Assembly: GCA_009823505.1 (NCBI GenBank)
Contig: VZQC01013305.1
Location: 119,839 to 183,838, forward strand
DNA length: 64,000 nt
Direction of reading: 5' to 3'
Source of the DNA: Rhizomys pruinosus
Lineage: Eukaryota; Chordata; Mammalia; Rodentia; Spalacidae
Under the pieces are notes generated by a model, which was given only the letters and a program-made list of their open reading frames with translations, was not told the origin of the DNA and did not search any database. Positions 44,985 to 55,759 of this stretch are shown piece by piece (the stretch's first letter is position 1; every line of letters begins with the position of its first letter). Position numbers and translations under genes: made by a program.

Positions 44985-45665
44985 CCCTAACTCCTGCAAC
45001 CCCTATGGAAAGCAGTGTGGAGAACTCTTAAGAAACTGAAAATGAGCCTACCACCTGACTCAGTCATACCACTCCTGGGTATATATCCACAAAATTCATC
45101 CTATTGCAGAAATACATGCACATTTATGTTTATTGCAGTTCTCTTCACAATAGGGAAGAGCTGGAAGCAACCCAAGTGTCCCTCAACTGATGAGTGGATA
45201 GAAAAAATGTGGTACATCTACACAATGGATGCAGCAGTAAAGAAAGATGACATCATGAACTTTGCTGCAGGTAAATGGATGGAACTTGAAGCCATTATGC
45301 TAAGTGAAATAACACAGTCCCAGAAAAAAACAAACGGTGAATGGTATCCCTCATATGTGGATGCTAGCACCAAATCTCTAGTTGAAAGGCAAGCTGAGAA
45401 AAGTTAATGTTATATTTCTTTTTATCTGAAGGCAACTATGTTGTTATAATGTGAATTCCTTAACAGGCTCTAGAATTAACTGACCACTTATTTTCAGACT
45501 TTGTAACTGTGGTATATGTATGGAGAGTATGTATTCATATATTAGAGTAATATAAAATTAAAGGGGAAAATGTGAACTCCTAAACATAAAAAAGATTGAT
45601 TTCCATATTCTGCACAAAAATTCAATTAAAAAAATAGATTAGAATAAAAAAAAACACACAAATAA
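44985..45665 (+). mobile_element. L1 3' fragment
   Basis: Sense L1 3' region: ccactcctgggtatatatcc, aatgtggtacatctacacaa and aaatggatggaacttgaagc. The 130-codon open frame at 45015-45407 is the remnant of the L1 3' region, not a host gene. It ends A-rich 120 nt before the Mertk CpG island. Confidence 0.88.
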
Positions 45666-45779
45666 ACGAAAAACTCCACCAACAAAAAGTACAATCATTC
45701 TACTTCCCTGAAGACAGCATCATAAAATGTACTGCGTTAGTAACAGTCCTTCCTTTTCTGATGTGATTCTCTTTCTCTG

Positions 45780-47170
45780 GGACCCTCACTCGGTGCAATC
45801 GCAGCGCTGCGCTTTGCGTCCCGGCTCCGCACATTTCATCCTCACCCATCTCCCTCCAGTTAGATCGGCTCTCTCCTACTTATGGGATTCCACCCAGTTT
45901 TCCCCCCAGGAACCCTCGGCTGGAGGCTGCGAGCTCCAGCAGCCAGGGTCCGCTGTCGTGCCTCCAGTCCGGTATCCCGGAGGAGCTCTTTTAGGAGGGA
46001 GGAGTGGAATACGCGCTAGGCTCGGCCGGCCGCAGACCGGGGGAGCAGGGCTGCCAGGCTTCCCAGCCTGGATTGTGTGGGCAAAAGGCCGCTGGTCCCC
46101 ACCCCGATAGGTCTGGGGGACCGGAGGGGGTGTGTGTCCTGAACCTTCCTCTCATCCTCTCTCCCACCCTTCCATGCCTTCCTACCCACCCCTTCAATAT
46201 GGGGCGCCAAGCTTGCAAGGAGGCGACTGAAACTCTCTACAATCCCTCTGTCAGCCCGGTCCCCTCATCTCCCGCCTTGGCTTAGAAACCAACGCCTGCT
46301 CTCCACCCCCTCCCCTTCCTGCACTTCCCGTCCCTCCCCTCCGGCCCTCCGACACTGAGGCTTGGTTACCCTGCTGGGACTGACCAGAGCCAGAGCTGAC
46401 CTCCGGTCCCTCCCCTCCCATCTCTGGGCTCGGCCCCCGGCCCGCCCCTTCTCTCCCCTCCAGGCCCGTCCTCCTTCCCGCCCCCTGCCCACCCCAACCA
46501 GTTGGAATCGGCTGGGCTTCCCGCCCCCGGCCCGCCCCTTCCAGCCGTCGGCGCCGGCGATCCTCCGCTCGGGCTGCCACTCCGGCGCCTGCAGCCCGGG
46601 CCGCGGGGACCGTGGCGCAGCGCGGGTGGCTCTGTGGCCACCAGGCAAGTTCCGGACGGACTGCGGTCGGTGCCACCGTCCGTGCGTCGGGAGAGAACGT
46701 TCCAGATCCGCGGCCCGGTGATGGGGCCGGCCCGGCTGCTGCTGGGGCTGGGGCTGGGGCTGGTGCTGCCCGCGCTCTGCAGAGGTGAGTGCGAGGTCTG
46801 GGCCAGATGCCCAGCCGCTGGGCAAGCTCGCGCGGCTCCCTTCACGCACCGAGCCGGCCGGGGCATGGGGAGCCCGCGAACCCGCGCACCGCAGCTAGCG
46901 GTCAGGGGGTCCCCAGGACTCCCAAGCTGAGTCGTGCGGTGCACGTCCCACTGGAGCCCGAGTTTGCGTCTGTGCCTGACGCAGGACTCAGGTCTGGTGT
47001 GGAATGCTCCAAGAACTTTACCCAGGACGCCGTCGAGCGGTGGGATCGCGGGATTTCTGCGAGCCCAGACTCGGGCTCCCCAGGAACCGCCGCGCAGCGA
47101 ACGAGCCCCGGGAGATTGAGGGCGCGGTGGTTCCCGTGTGCTTCTGGTGTCGCGATGGACCGAGACTGGG
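45780..47170 (+). promoter_or_regulatory. Mertk: CpG island and promoter of Mertk
   Basis: This island surrounds exon 1. GC boxes (cccgcccc) sit at 46441-46448 and 46531-46538, within a C-rich stretch that continues to the exon, and no TATA box is evident. The 5' UTR start is not determinable. Intron 1 remains GC-rich to about 47170. Confidence 0.75.
46721..46784 (+). CDS. Mertk: Mertk exon 1: signal peptide start
   Basis: MERTK is a TAM-family receptor tyrosine kinase that binds Gas6 and protein S on phosphatidylserine and drives uptake of apoptotic cells. The ATG at 46721 has G at -3 and +4. The reading MGPARLLLGLGLGLVLPALC plus R is a hydrophobic leader like human MGPAPLPLLLGLFLPALW. Coding stops after 64 nt at a strong donor, AGAG/GTGAGT (46785). 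No ATG occurs in the 220 nt upstream. The frame is open upstream to 46502 but contains no other ATG. The downstream exons (Ig, FNIII, kinase) are outside the window. Identification rests on the leader and on head-to-head position next to Anapc1. Confidence 0.85.
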
Positions 47171-47660
47171 TGTCCCTTCTGGGAAGGACGGTGTTCTGAC
47201 TGCTCCCTGGGCTCTGGTGAACAATGTTGGCTCTCCTTTCCTGGGACGCCCTGTGAGTGTGGAGGCCTGCGGAAAGGGGTGCACGCTTCACACCCCTATT
47301 GCTGAAGAACAGAATCTGCTGTGTTTGGGCAGTTTCTAGTTTATCTCCGTCCTCCTTGAGTGTCACGAGCGTTTCAATTTGAGACAGTGGCTTGATAGGC
47401 GCAGACAAGTAAGGCAGGTTCCTTACTTATTGGAGGGCGATCACAGATTTCAAGTGTGAGCACTGAGGCGCTTCTTCAAGAAGCTAGGGAAAAAAAACTC
47501 ACCAAACTTTAGAAGAAAAGAAACAGGAGGGTTTGGGAGATTACTAAACTCACTTCAGGTATTTCCCTCCCCTGAAAGAGTCTATTTCCATTTTAATTGT
47601 GGGTTTCTCTCTTTTGATCTTGAATCTGGTTGACTAACATTCATCTATTATGCTCAAAGT
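46785..47660 (+). other. Start of Mertk intron 1, GC-rich then unique
   Basis: CpG-island sequence to about 47170, then ordinary intron with no repeat. The open frames on both strands reflect GC content. Confidence 0.6.
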
Positions 47661-47663
47661 CGT

Positions 47664-47896
47664 CTTTTTAAATTTTATTTATTTATTTATTTATTTCAAT
47701 TGATGTGTATGAGTGTATTGCTTGCCTGTAAGTATACCCACGTCTTCCTATGCTGGCAAAGGTCAGAAAAGAGCATTGGATCCTTGAGAACTGTAGTTAG
47801 GATGGTTGTCAGCCACCATGGGTGCTGGGAATTGAACCCAGATCTTCAACAAGAGCAGCCAGTGCTCTTAACCATAGAGCCATCTCTCCAGTCCCT
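47664..47896 (-). mobile_element. B2 SINE, old
   Basis: Antisense with a (ttta)n tail; ends agccatctctccagtccc. Confidence 0.92.
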
Positions 47897-47919
47897 CAAA
47901 GATGTCTTTTAAGAATATC

Positions 47920-48122
47920 TGCAGACTGAAATGGCCCAGCCATTAGAGCACGTGCTGTTCTTCCTGAGGACATGGGTTCTAATCCCAGCAGTCTGTAACC
48001 CCAGTTCCAAGGGATCCAACACCCTTTTCTAGTCCCCACAGACACTGTGTGCACATGGCACACTTACATGCAGGGAAAACACTCATACACATAAAATAAA
48101 AATAATAAATAACACAAAAAAG
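47920..48122 (+). mobile_element. B2 SINE, old
   Basis: gcagactgaaatggcccagc to ctcatacacataaaataaa. Confidence 0.88.
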
Positions 48123-48185
48123 GAATATCTAGAAAGTTCAATGTATTGTCTAGCAACATACTTTGTTTTAAAAAGTTTTTTTAAT

Positions 48186-48384
48186 TATTTTAAATTGTGT
48201 GTATATGTATGTGTCTGTGAGTGTGTGTATGTGCACACAAGTGGAGGTGCCCTAGGAATTGAGGAGTATCAGATCCCCTGGAGCTGGAGTTTCAGGCAGT
48301 TGTGAGTTGCCTGATGTGGCTGCTGGGAATCAAACCTGGGTCCTCTGCTCTCAACTGCTGAGCCTTTTTTTTTTCCAGCCCCCA
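48186..48384 (-). mobile_element. B2/B3 SINE, old
   Basis: Antisense; a T-run of 10 interrupts the head (tgagccttttttttttccagcc). Confidence 0.88.
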
Positions 48385-48833
48385 TACCTCATTTTTCCTT
48401 TCAGGTTTTCCTTTGAAAGTTTAGTTGCTGAGATGAAAAAGTCCTAAACAGTGTACTTGCTTCTTGCTTGTTAAATTACATAAGCAATTTATGATTTGAG
48501 GCAACGTGGCAATTTGAAGCGAACTTCAAGAGCCAAAACCAAGTAAAGTTCTATTCTCCACGCCACCACCAAATCCTCAGACATTCCTCAGCATTTCTTC
48601 ATAATCTGCTGCAAATCTGGTATATTTTGCTGATAGTGCTGGCTGGCCATGCCCGGTCTTAGAGACAGTGAGTGTGGGAAACTTGGGAAGAGTAATAGGA
48701 ACAGTAATTTTGGTATAAGGTGTTTTTCGATTGTATGCTTTGTTTTCTACATTTTTAAAAAGCTCTGATAAAATTTGTAACTGAGAGATTTAGTCAGATA
48801 ATCATAGAAAGTCTTTTAAAATGCACTCGTTGG

Positions 48834-49040
48834 GGGCTGGAGAGATGGCCTAGTGGTTAGAGCGCCGACTGCTCTTGCAGAAGACCCAGGTTCGATCCCC
48901 AGCACCCACATGGCAGCTGAGAACCGTCTTTAACTCCAGTTCTAGGGGAATCCAACACCCTCTTCTGGTGCACAAAGTTGCATGCAGACAGTATATTCAT
49001 ACACATACAAAATAAATTAAAAAATTAAAATAAAAAAAAA
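48834..49040 (+). mobile_element. B2 SINE
   Basis: Near-consensus but lacks the cattgcacgacac module. gcactcgt/gcactcat on both sides. Confidence 0.94.
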
Positions 49041-49177
49041 AGCACTCATGGGGGGAAAAAACATGAAGTTTCTCAGTTTTTCCTCTATTTTGTGCTTTCT
49101 TAGATTTAAGTTTACCTGTGAGATATTTGAGTGTTCCAGCTTACCTTGTGAAAAGTTTAGGGGAAAAAAAAAAAAGG

Positions 49178-49340
49178 CGGGCATGGTGGCACACGCCTTT
49201 AATCCTAGCACTTGGGAGGCAGAGGCAGGCAGATCTTTGTGAGTTCAAGGCCAGCCTGGTCTACAGAGTGAGTTCCAGGACAGCTGGGGCTACAGGGAGA
49301 CCCTGTCTTGAAAATACAAAAAAAAAAAAAAAAGAAAGAA
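49178..49340 (+). mobile_element. B1 SINE, young
   Basis: ggcgggcatggtggcacacg to gaccctgtcttgaaaatac plus A tail. aaaagttta/aaaagtttaaaa flanks. A (TTA)n run follows at 49360-49379. Confidence 0.94.
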
Positions 49341-49616
49341 AGAAAAGTTTAAAAGCCATTATTATTATTATTATTATTAGTGCTGGGACTCCATGTGACG
49401 TAAGTGCTCTTCCACCCAGCTATATTCCTAACCCCAGGACAGGACTTTCATTGGCAGGATTGGAACAGAAGAATGCTAGCAGAGAAATTAAAAGTCAAAA
49501 TTAGATTCTTTATCTGGTTTTAAGATTTTCATGTTGCAGGTCTTGGCAGTTTGCTGACCAAACATGAAGAGACAAGGTGTGAATGTGACAAATGGTTAAA
49601 TAATTAAAAAAAACTT

Positions 49617-50095
49617 AAGAGCTGGGGAAATGGCCGTCAGTAAAGTGTTTGTCACACAAGAATGAGGACTTGAGTTCAGATGCTGAGCACCCATGTAAAA
49701 AGCTGTGCTCAGGCTGGCAAGATGGCTCAGTGCAACTGAGCCTGATGATCTGGGTTCAATCCCTGGGAGGAACTTGGCGGAACCGACTCCCATACGTTGT
49801 TCTCCTCCACTCACTCACCATTATATACACGTGCTCCCCACGCACAGATCAATAAGTAATAAAAACATTTTAAAGGTACTTTTGGGCTCAGTGGCACACC
49901 CCTGTAATCCCAGTGCTCAGGAGGCAGAGACACGAGAATTCATGGAGCTTCCTGTCCAGCCATTATAGCCAAATCTATGAGCTCCAGTTTCAATGAGAGA
50001 CCCTGTCTCCAAAAATAAGGTAGAAGGGAATAAAGGGAAACTCCCAACTGTAGACCTCTGACCTCACTGTACACACCTATGCATGCACATGCACA
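49617..50095 (+). mobile_element. Cluster of old SINEs (B3, B3, B1/B4-like)
   Basis: Partial B3 at 49619-49702 (agctggggaaatggccgtca), B3 at 49709-49860 (ggctggcaagatggctcagt) and a B1/RSINE-like unit at 49880-50090 (ctcagtggcacacccctgta to gacctctgacctcactg). Confidence 0.75.
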
Positions 50096-51580
50096 TTTTA
50101 GTCCAGTAATTCCATTCCACCCTCCCCCAACACACTCCTTATCCTGTAAAGATATGATGAACAGGACCTGCCCAGCCATGAGAATTTCAGGGTTTTTCAG
50201 TCCTTCCTTTCTGCTCAGTCCCTGCCTGATGAGGGTGCCAATGAGCAGCAGAAAAAGGCCCTGGTGGCTCTAGGGAGGTTCAAGGACTGGGGGGGAGGGG
50301 GCAGGATAGAGGAGGGGAAATTGGAACTTGCATCAAAACTGCAGAGCATCTGATGATTTAGCCTGTGACTGAGATGTGTGAACCCGAGAGCAAACTGAGT
50401 TTGGAAAATTATTGAAGTCTCTCTCAAACTGATACTGTAAACAGATATTCCAATAGATTATAAAGACTTTCCCAATGAGAACACTAAGTAGTTCTGTTGT
50501 GTATGGGTTTTATTATAACGGCCTCAAATGCTTTTTGGAAGCAAGCAGGATTTATCTGAATAAATGTATAAATGAATTTTTAAAACTCCTTTAAGGTGCT
50601 GAGCAGGACACAATTATTTTTTAAATTAACAAAATTATTTTCTTAAATGTTATTTTCTGAAATAATTTCTAGATCATTCCAAAAGAAGGACCAGTGAATC
50701 ACAACAGGTTATCCTGTAGAAAGGCTAAGTCAGGACCTTGACAGCACGAGCTCTAGCTACTCCCACGACAAGTCAGAATGAGATTTTTCAAAATGAATCT
50801 GATCATGCTGTCTCCTTGTGAAACATCCTCCAATAGCTTCCCTTTCCTTACTAGATGTCCAGATTTCTGTAAAGACTCACAGGCCTCCCTCCCCTCTGAC
50901 TCATTTCTAGTCATTTCCCCCTTTTTACTGGCTCTAGGGTCACCTGTATGTGCTGTCTTCCACACACAATTGCTCTGGAATCTCCTCTCGCTCCTATGTT
51001 TTCTTTGGGTTTCAGCTCAGATATTCTGAGAACACTTCCACCCCAGCCACATTTAGCAGTTACCTGCCTCCCATTGTTTTAACTTCATATTAAGGATGAG
51101 CAGCGCCTGACTGGCTCCTACTCCTTTCCTCACTTCACTGCCCCTAAGAAATAAGCTTCCAGTGGCAGCCACGTTGTCTTTTTATTGCCAACCCATGCAT
51201 AATGTATTCATGAGTCCAGCAAGTTTGCTAGATAGGGTGAAAGACCTGTGCTGTGCTGGGTATGTTGTTCAGTGGGAGACCCTGGGCCCAGTACTTGGAA
51301 GGCTCTGAGTTCAAGCCCCAGAGCCCACAGGTGCTGTTAGGCTCTCTTTCCTATTCTCTCTCTCCACTGGCTTTTCAAGTAGCAGAACTGTTTAGGGCTC
51401 TCACCTTTGTGCTTTGGGCCCGATTTGTAGAAAATCTTTTCCAAGGTAACACCTAAATGATTAAATTATTGGAGAAATTAGAAAAAAAATTTTAAAGTAG
51501 AGTTTTGGAAGATATTATTTCCAAATATATTTTATGTTCTCCTAACTAGTCAAATGTGGAGGAAAAGTCAAAAGCTTACT
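50096..51580. other. Mertk intron 1, mostly unique
   Basis: No exon recognised. A short tRNA-like remnant may exist near 51250-51330 but is too diverged to call. Confidence 0.5.
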
Positions 51581-51592
51581 TAAAAAGATTTA

Positions 51593-51742
51593 GCTGGGCA
51601 TGGTGGCACATGCCTTTGATCAGGAGGCAGAGGCAGGCGGATCTCTGTGAGTTCAAGGTCAGCCTGGTCTGCAGAGCGAGCTCTAGGAGAGCTGGGACTA
51701 AAGGGAGACACCCTATCTCAAAAATACCAAAAAAAAAAAAAC
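51593..51742 (+). mobile_element. B1 SINE, 'actaaagg' subtype
   Basis: agctgggcatggtggcacat to ctgggactaaagggagacac; missing the cctagcacttggg part. Confidence 0.9.
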
Positions 51743-51756
51743 CCGCCTCTTTTATT

Positions 51757-51958
51757 GTTAATTATTAATTATGTGTATTTTTGTGTGCTTGGTGGGGGGA
51801 GGGGTGCATGTGCATACAGGTGTCTGAGGAGTCCAGAGAGGTTGTTGGGTCCCTGGAACTGAAGTTACACAGCCATCTGACTTGGGTGCTGAAAACCAAA
51901 CTCTGGTCCACTGCAAGAGCAAAAAGTGCTCTTAACCACTGAGCCATTTTTCTGGTAC
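51757..51958 (-). mobile_element. B3-type SINE
   Basis: Antisense, tgtgtgcttggtggggggag to accactgagccatttttctgg. Confidence 0.85.
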
Positions 51959-51984
51959 CAAAGCTGATTTATTTCTGTGTTTCT

Positions 51985-52220
51985 TTTTTAAATTTTATTT
52001 ATTTTTGTATGTGTATATACTGTCTGCATGTAGGTCTGTGCACCCGTGTCGTGCAATGCCTCGGAGGTCAGAAGAGGGTCTTGGATTCCCCTGGAACTGG
52101 AGTTCTCCTGGAATTGGAGTTACAGACGGTTCTTAACCGCCATGTGGGTGCTGGGGATCAAACCCAGGTCCTCTGCAAGAGCAGTCGGTGCTCTTAACCG
52201 CTAGGCTATCTCTCCAGCCC
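51985..52220 (-). mobile_element. B2 SINE
   Basis: Antisense near-consensus copy, ending gctaggctatctctccagccc. Confidence 0.94.
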
Positions 52221-52383
52221 TGTGTTTTTGTTTTTTGAGACAGGGGTTTCACTATGTAGACCTAGCCAGCCTGGAATATATAGACTCAATATATAGTCAA
52301 TATATAGACTCAAATTCACAGAGATCTGCCTGCCTCTGCCTCCCAAGTGCAGGGATGAAATGCATGCACCACCATGTCTAGTT
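52221..52383 (-). mobile_element. B1 SINE with internal tandem tatagac repeat
   Basis: Antisense. atatatagactcaa is repeated at 52275-52312 in its middle. Confidence 0.88.
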
Positions 52384-52394
52384 TTGGGGTTTTT

Positions 52395-52622
52395 TTAGAT
52401 TTATTTTTAATTTTTAATTATGTGTATGTTTGTGTGTCTGTGTGACTGTATATCATATTCTTGAGGTATCTACAGAGTCCAGAAGAGGTTGTTGGATCCC
52501 CTGGAAGTGTAGTTGCAGGCAGGCAGTTGTGAGACACCCAACCAATGTAGATGCTAGGAACCAATTCAGGTCCTCTGGAAGAATAGCAAATGCTTTTAAT
52601 CACGGAGCCATCTCTTCAGCCC
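52395..52622 (-). mobile_element. B3-type SINE
   Basis: Antisense, ttttaattatgtgtatgttt to cggagccatctcttcagcccc. Confidence 0.88.
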
Positions 52623-52629
52623 CCAAAGC

Positions 52630-52636
52630 TGAATAT

Positions 52637-52679
<43 letters not shown>

Positions 52680-52830
52680 GTCTCTTTGAGACAGGGTCAC
52701 CCTAAGCCCCAGCTGGCCTGAAACTCACTATGTAGACCAGACTGGCCTCCATTTCACAGAGATCCACCTGTCTTTGCCTCCTGGGTGCTGGGATTAAAGG
52801 TGTGCTGATTGTTATTATTATTATTATTAT
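52630..52830 (-). mobile_element. B1 SINE with (TTTA)n tail and (ATT)n
   Basis: (TTTA)n at 52636-52680, antisense B1 52681-52802, then (ATT)n at 52809-52829. aagctga flanks both sides. Confidence 0.9.
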
Positions 52831-53334
52831 CCCCCAAGCTGATTTTTTTTTTTCTTTTAAAGCACAGTTTTAGTAGCTCCTTGACTAGAGATAGGTTGCC
52901 CTGAGTGCCTTGACTTTGTCCCATGGCCACTAGTTTAATTTTAAGTCAAAACACATGACTCTGGGTCAACTCTTTATGGAGGAAGTTAATTATTCTGAAA
53001 CCTGATAAAGAAGATTGATTGTATGTGCTTCTGGGCCAAAACCATTAACAGGGCTGAACTCTATGGGCCTTCAGAAAGTGGCTCTCAGAACTTCTAGGTT
53101 ACTTTGATACAGTGGGATTCTATGTCATAGAACTGTTGGGAAAATAAAGAGAGCTAATAGCACACTGTAAGTACTCAAATATTGTTGTCACAATTACCAG
53201 TTTTTTTCCCCTCTGTTACTTTCCCTTACAAATTTGGGGGTGTGGATTCTTACCTAGACAAAAGTGGAGAATTTATTTTTTATTTTTTTACCAAAATGTT
53301 TCCCAAATAAAACTTGGAAATATGAGGACAGAGA

Positions 53335-53541
53335 TTGGGGATGCAGCTCAGCTGGTAGAGCGCTGGCAAGTTGTGATGCCTGGGGTTCCAACGTAGCACT
53401 GCAGAAACAAGTGTGGTGGCACACACCTGTAATCCTAGTACCTGGAGGTCATGGTAGGAGAATCTGAAATTCAAGATCCTCAGCTATACAAGTTTGAGGC
53501 CAGCCTGGGCTACATGAGACCCTGCCTTAAAAAAAAAAAAA
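53335..53541 (+). mobile_element. B4-type SINE (ID plus B1)
   Basis: ID head (ttggggatgcagctcagctg, gtagagcgctggcaag) fused to a B1-like body (gtggtggcacacacctgtaa to tgagaccctgccttaaaa). Confidence 0.9.
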
Positions 53542-53817
53542 GTTTTGAGGACAGAGCTGGGGCCACCTTCTTCTCTTGTTCCAGTGGTTGGTGAGGGGCT
53601 GTGAGGTGTGTCCACTCTGAGTGCCTAAATCCTTTGCCACAGCTCTTTGGGATTTTGCTTCCAGTAGTTATTGCTAACAAAACTCCTCCGGTAGCAGGTT
53701 TCCCAGGAGAGATGGGCACTACCCCACGCCCACCTTCTCAATGGGGTGCAAGGCTTGACTTGGTACAGGCAGAGCTTCCTGTCATGTGCTTCACATGAAG
53801 GTATAAAAGTAAAAATG

Positions 53818-53931
53818 AGCCGGGCATGGTGGTGCACGCCTTTAATCCTAGCACTTGGGAGGCAGAGGCAGGCGGATCTTTGTGAGTTCAAGGCCAGCCT
53901 GGTCTACAGAGTGAGTTCCAGGACAGCTGGG
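53818..53931 (+). mobile_element. B1 SINE cut off at an N
   Basis: Near-consensus to ccaggacagctggg, then N at 53932 and a T run that does not belong to B1; an assembly join. Confidence 0.92.
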
Positions 53932-54351
53932 NTTTTTTTTTGTACTTAGAACCTTCCAGATATTTCTTAGTTGATCTGTTCAGAAGTGCTATCTAGCCCA
54001 GCATGATGTGATCGTTCCATACAGGGTTGGTGTCTTGCTGAGCTCACCTCTGGCGGCGCTATCCACAGCTCATAGACCCACTTGGCAGATGGCCTATTTG
54101 AAAGTGTGACATGATGTTGTCACCTACTAAGTTCACTCATGCTCCAGAACCACAAGATTGAATTACAAAAAAAAAAAAAAAAGGAAAGAAAAATCACAAA
54201 AAATTTCATAATGTCTTAAATAATTTCATGGCTTTGTATGGACCACATTCATGGCTGCCCTCGGTCACACGAAGCCCACTGGACCACTGTTGGACCCTGA
54301 AGCTGATTGCTCTTCTGGGCTCTGGCTGCTTCAATTTTTAGGGACAGTGAG

Positions 54352-54480
54352 CACAGTAGGATCTGCCTTAGCTTTCCTCTCACCTCATTCCATACACAGT
54401 AGGATCTGCCTTAGCTTTCCTCTCACCTCATTCCATACACAGTAGGATCTGCCTTAGCTTTCCTCTCACCTCATTCCATA
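54352..54480 (+). repeat. 43-bp tandem repeat, three identical copies
   Basis: Copies start at 54352, 54395 and 54438, each beginning cacagtaggatctgccttag and ending ccata. The noisy copy near 61934-62060 also shows three units. Confidence 0.97.
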
Positions 54481-55242
54481 CACAAAGGAAAGCCTTGTTT
54501 GTTTTGAAGAAAGGATTGTTTTGCTATCTTAAGCCTCGGGGGCTTCTTGTTAAAGCCACTAATAGCAGACAGGCCTAGTTATGGCTTTGAAAAGGATCAT
54601 TTTAGCAAGTAAGAACAGGCTGTCTTTGTGGAGAGTATTAGAACATGGGCTCAAACTGGCTGAAGTCACTTTCTGTCTGCACACTGCTTAATGAACTCTC
54701 TGGGAGGTGATAAATATTCATGCACTCCCCTGGGTTACTTGTAGCCGGGGTCAGTGTTCCACTTTTACAATGAAGGGCCTTCTGCCTTCCTCCCTGAACA
54801 CAGGAAGTGAAACCAGCCCTGTAAGCCCTTTTACAGTCCTGCCAATAGGAGATGGATGGATGAAAACATGTTCTCTGAAAGTTTTGGAACAAATTAAAAA
54901 GGAAATTCATTAGATTTAGCTGTAGTTAAAAAAAAAAAAACACTTTAAGAGAACAAAGATGTAAGTTAACTTCTCATTCCTATTAAGATATCTTTCCAGG
55001 GTACCTGCCTCATCCTCCTAAAATTCTAGGTCTCTGTTGGCTGTGATAGAGCAGATAGATAGATGGATCTGGACAGAACACAATTCTACCTGAGGGAGGA
55101 AGAAGGGATGGGACACTTTCCTGCAACAAAGTTCTGGATACAGTGCCATGGCTCCTGGCCTGGATTCTGGATGTGAATAACGTTTAGTATCAGTTATGGA
55201 ATGGAAGAGGTAGAGGACAGAGTAGGATGTAAGAAATCAGTC

Positions 55243-55481
55243 AGGACTGGAGAGATGGCTCAGCAGTTAAGGGCACTGACTGCTCTTGCAGAGGACCAGG
55301 TTTTGATTCCCAGCACCACATGGTGACTAAGAATCGTCCTAGGCCGACCATGGGTGGCACCCACCTTTAATCTCAGCACTTGGGAGGCAGAGACAGGCAG
55401 ATCTCTGAGTTCAAGGCCAGCCTAGTCTACATAGCGAGCTCCAGGCCAGCTGGAACTAAAGGGAGACCCTGTCTCAATTAA

Positions 55482-55524
<43 letters not shown>

Positions 55525-55540
55525 AAAAAAATAAACAAAA
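55243..55540 (+). mobile_element. B2-head/B1 fused SINE
   Basis: B2 head to gtgactaagaatcgtccta, then B1 from ggccgaccatgggtggcacc to ctggaactaaagggagaccc and an (aaat)n tail. The duplication gaaatcagtca lies at its two ends (about 55231 and 55543). It recurs at 63047-63375 in the noisy copy. Confidence 0.9.
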
Positions 55541-55759
55541 AAGAAATCAGTCACCCAGAGTGAACTTTAACTGTGGGCAGCTGCCTCTCCGTGCTTCCAG
55601 TGCTAGCCCATTGAAGAGGCCTCTCCAGCTCCAGCTAAAGGCATAGAACAGTCTATTTCTAGAGAGTACTGGACTTCCCCAAACAAACCACAAGTTCTTC
55701 AGGTCAAATGTGGTGAGAGCATTGGTTCTTGGGTTCTTCTTTTTTTTTTTTTTTTAGCN

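Larger units (their letters stand above)
53945..55755. repeat. Cleaner copy of a 1.8-kb block repeated at 61515-63585
   Basis: Mertk intron 1 sequence from ttccagatatttcttagttg to gggttcttc plus T run. No gene. It contains a 43-bp tandem repeat (54352-54480) and a B2-B1 fused SINE (55243-55540). Ends at the N at 55759. Confidence 0.9.

Noticed and set aside
45015..45407. 130-codon open frame upstream of Mertk
   Set aside because: Its DNA is an L1 3' fragment, so it is transposon remnant.
46265..46944. Several 110-190 codon open frames on both strands around Mertk exon 1
   Set aside because: GC-rich CpG-island DNA has few stop codons. Only the frame from the ATG at 46721 to the donor at 46785 matches a known protein.
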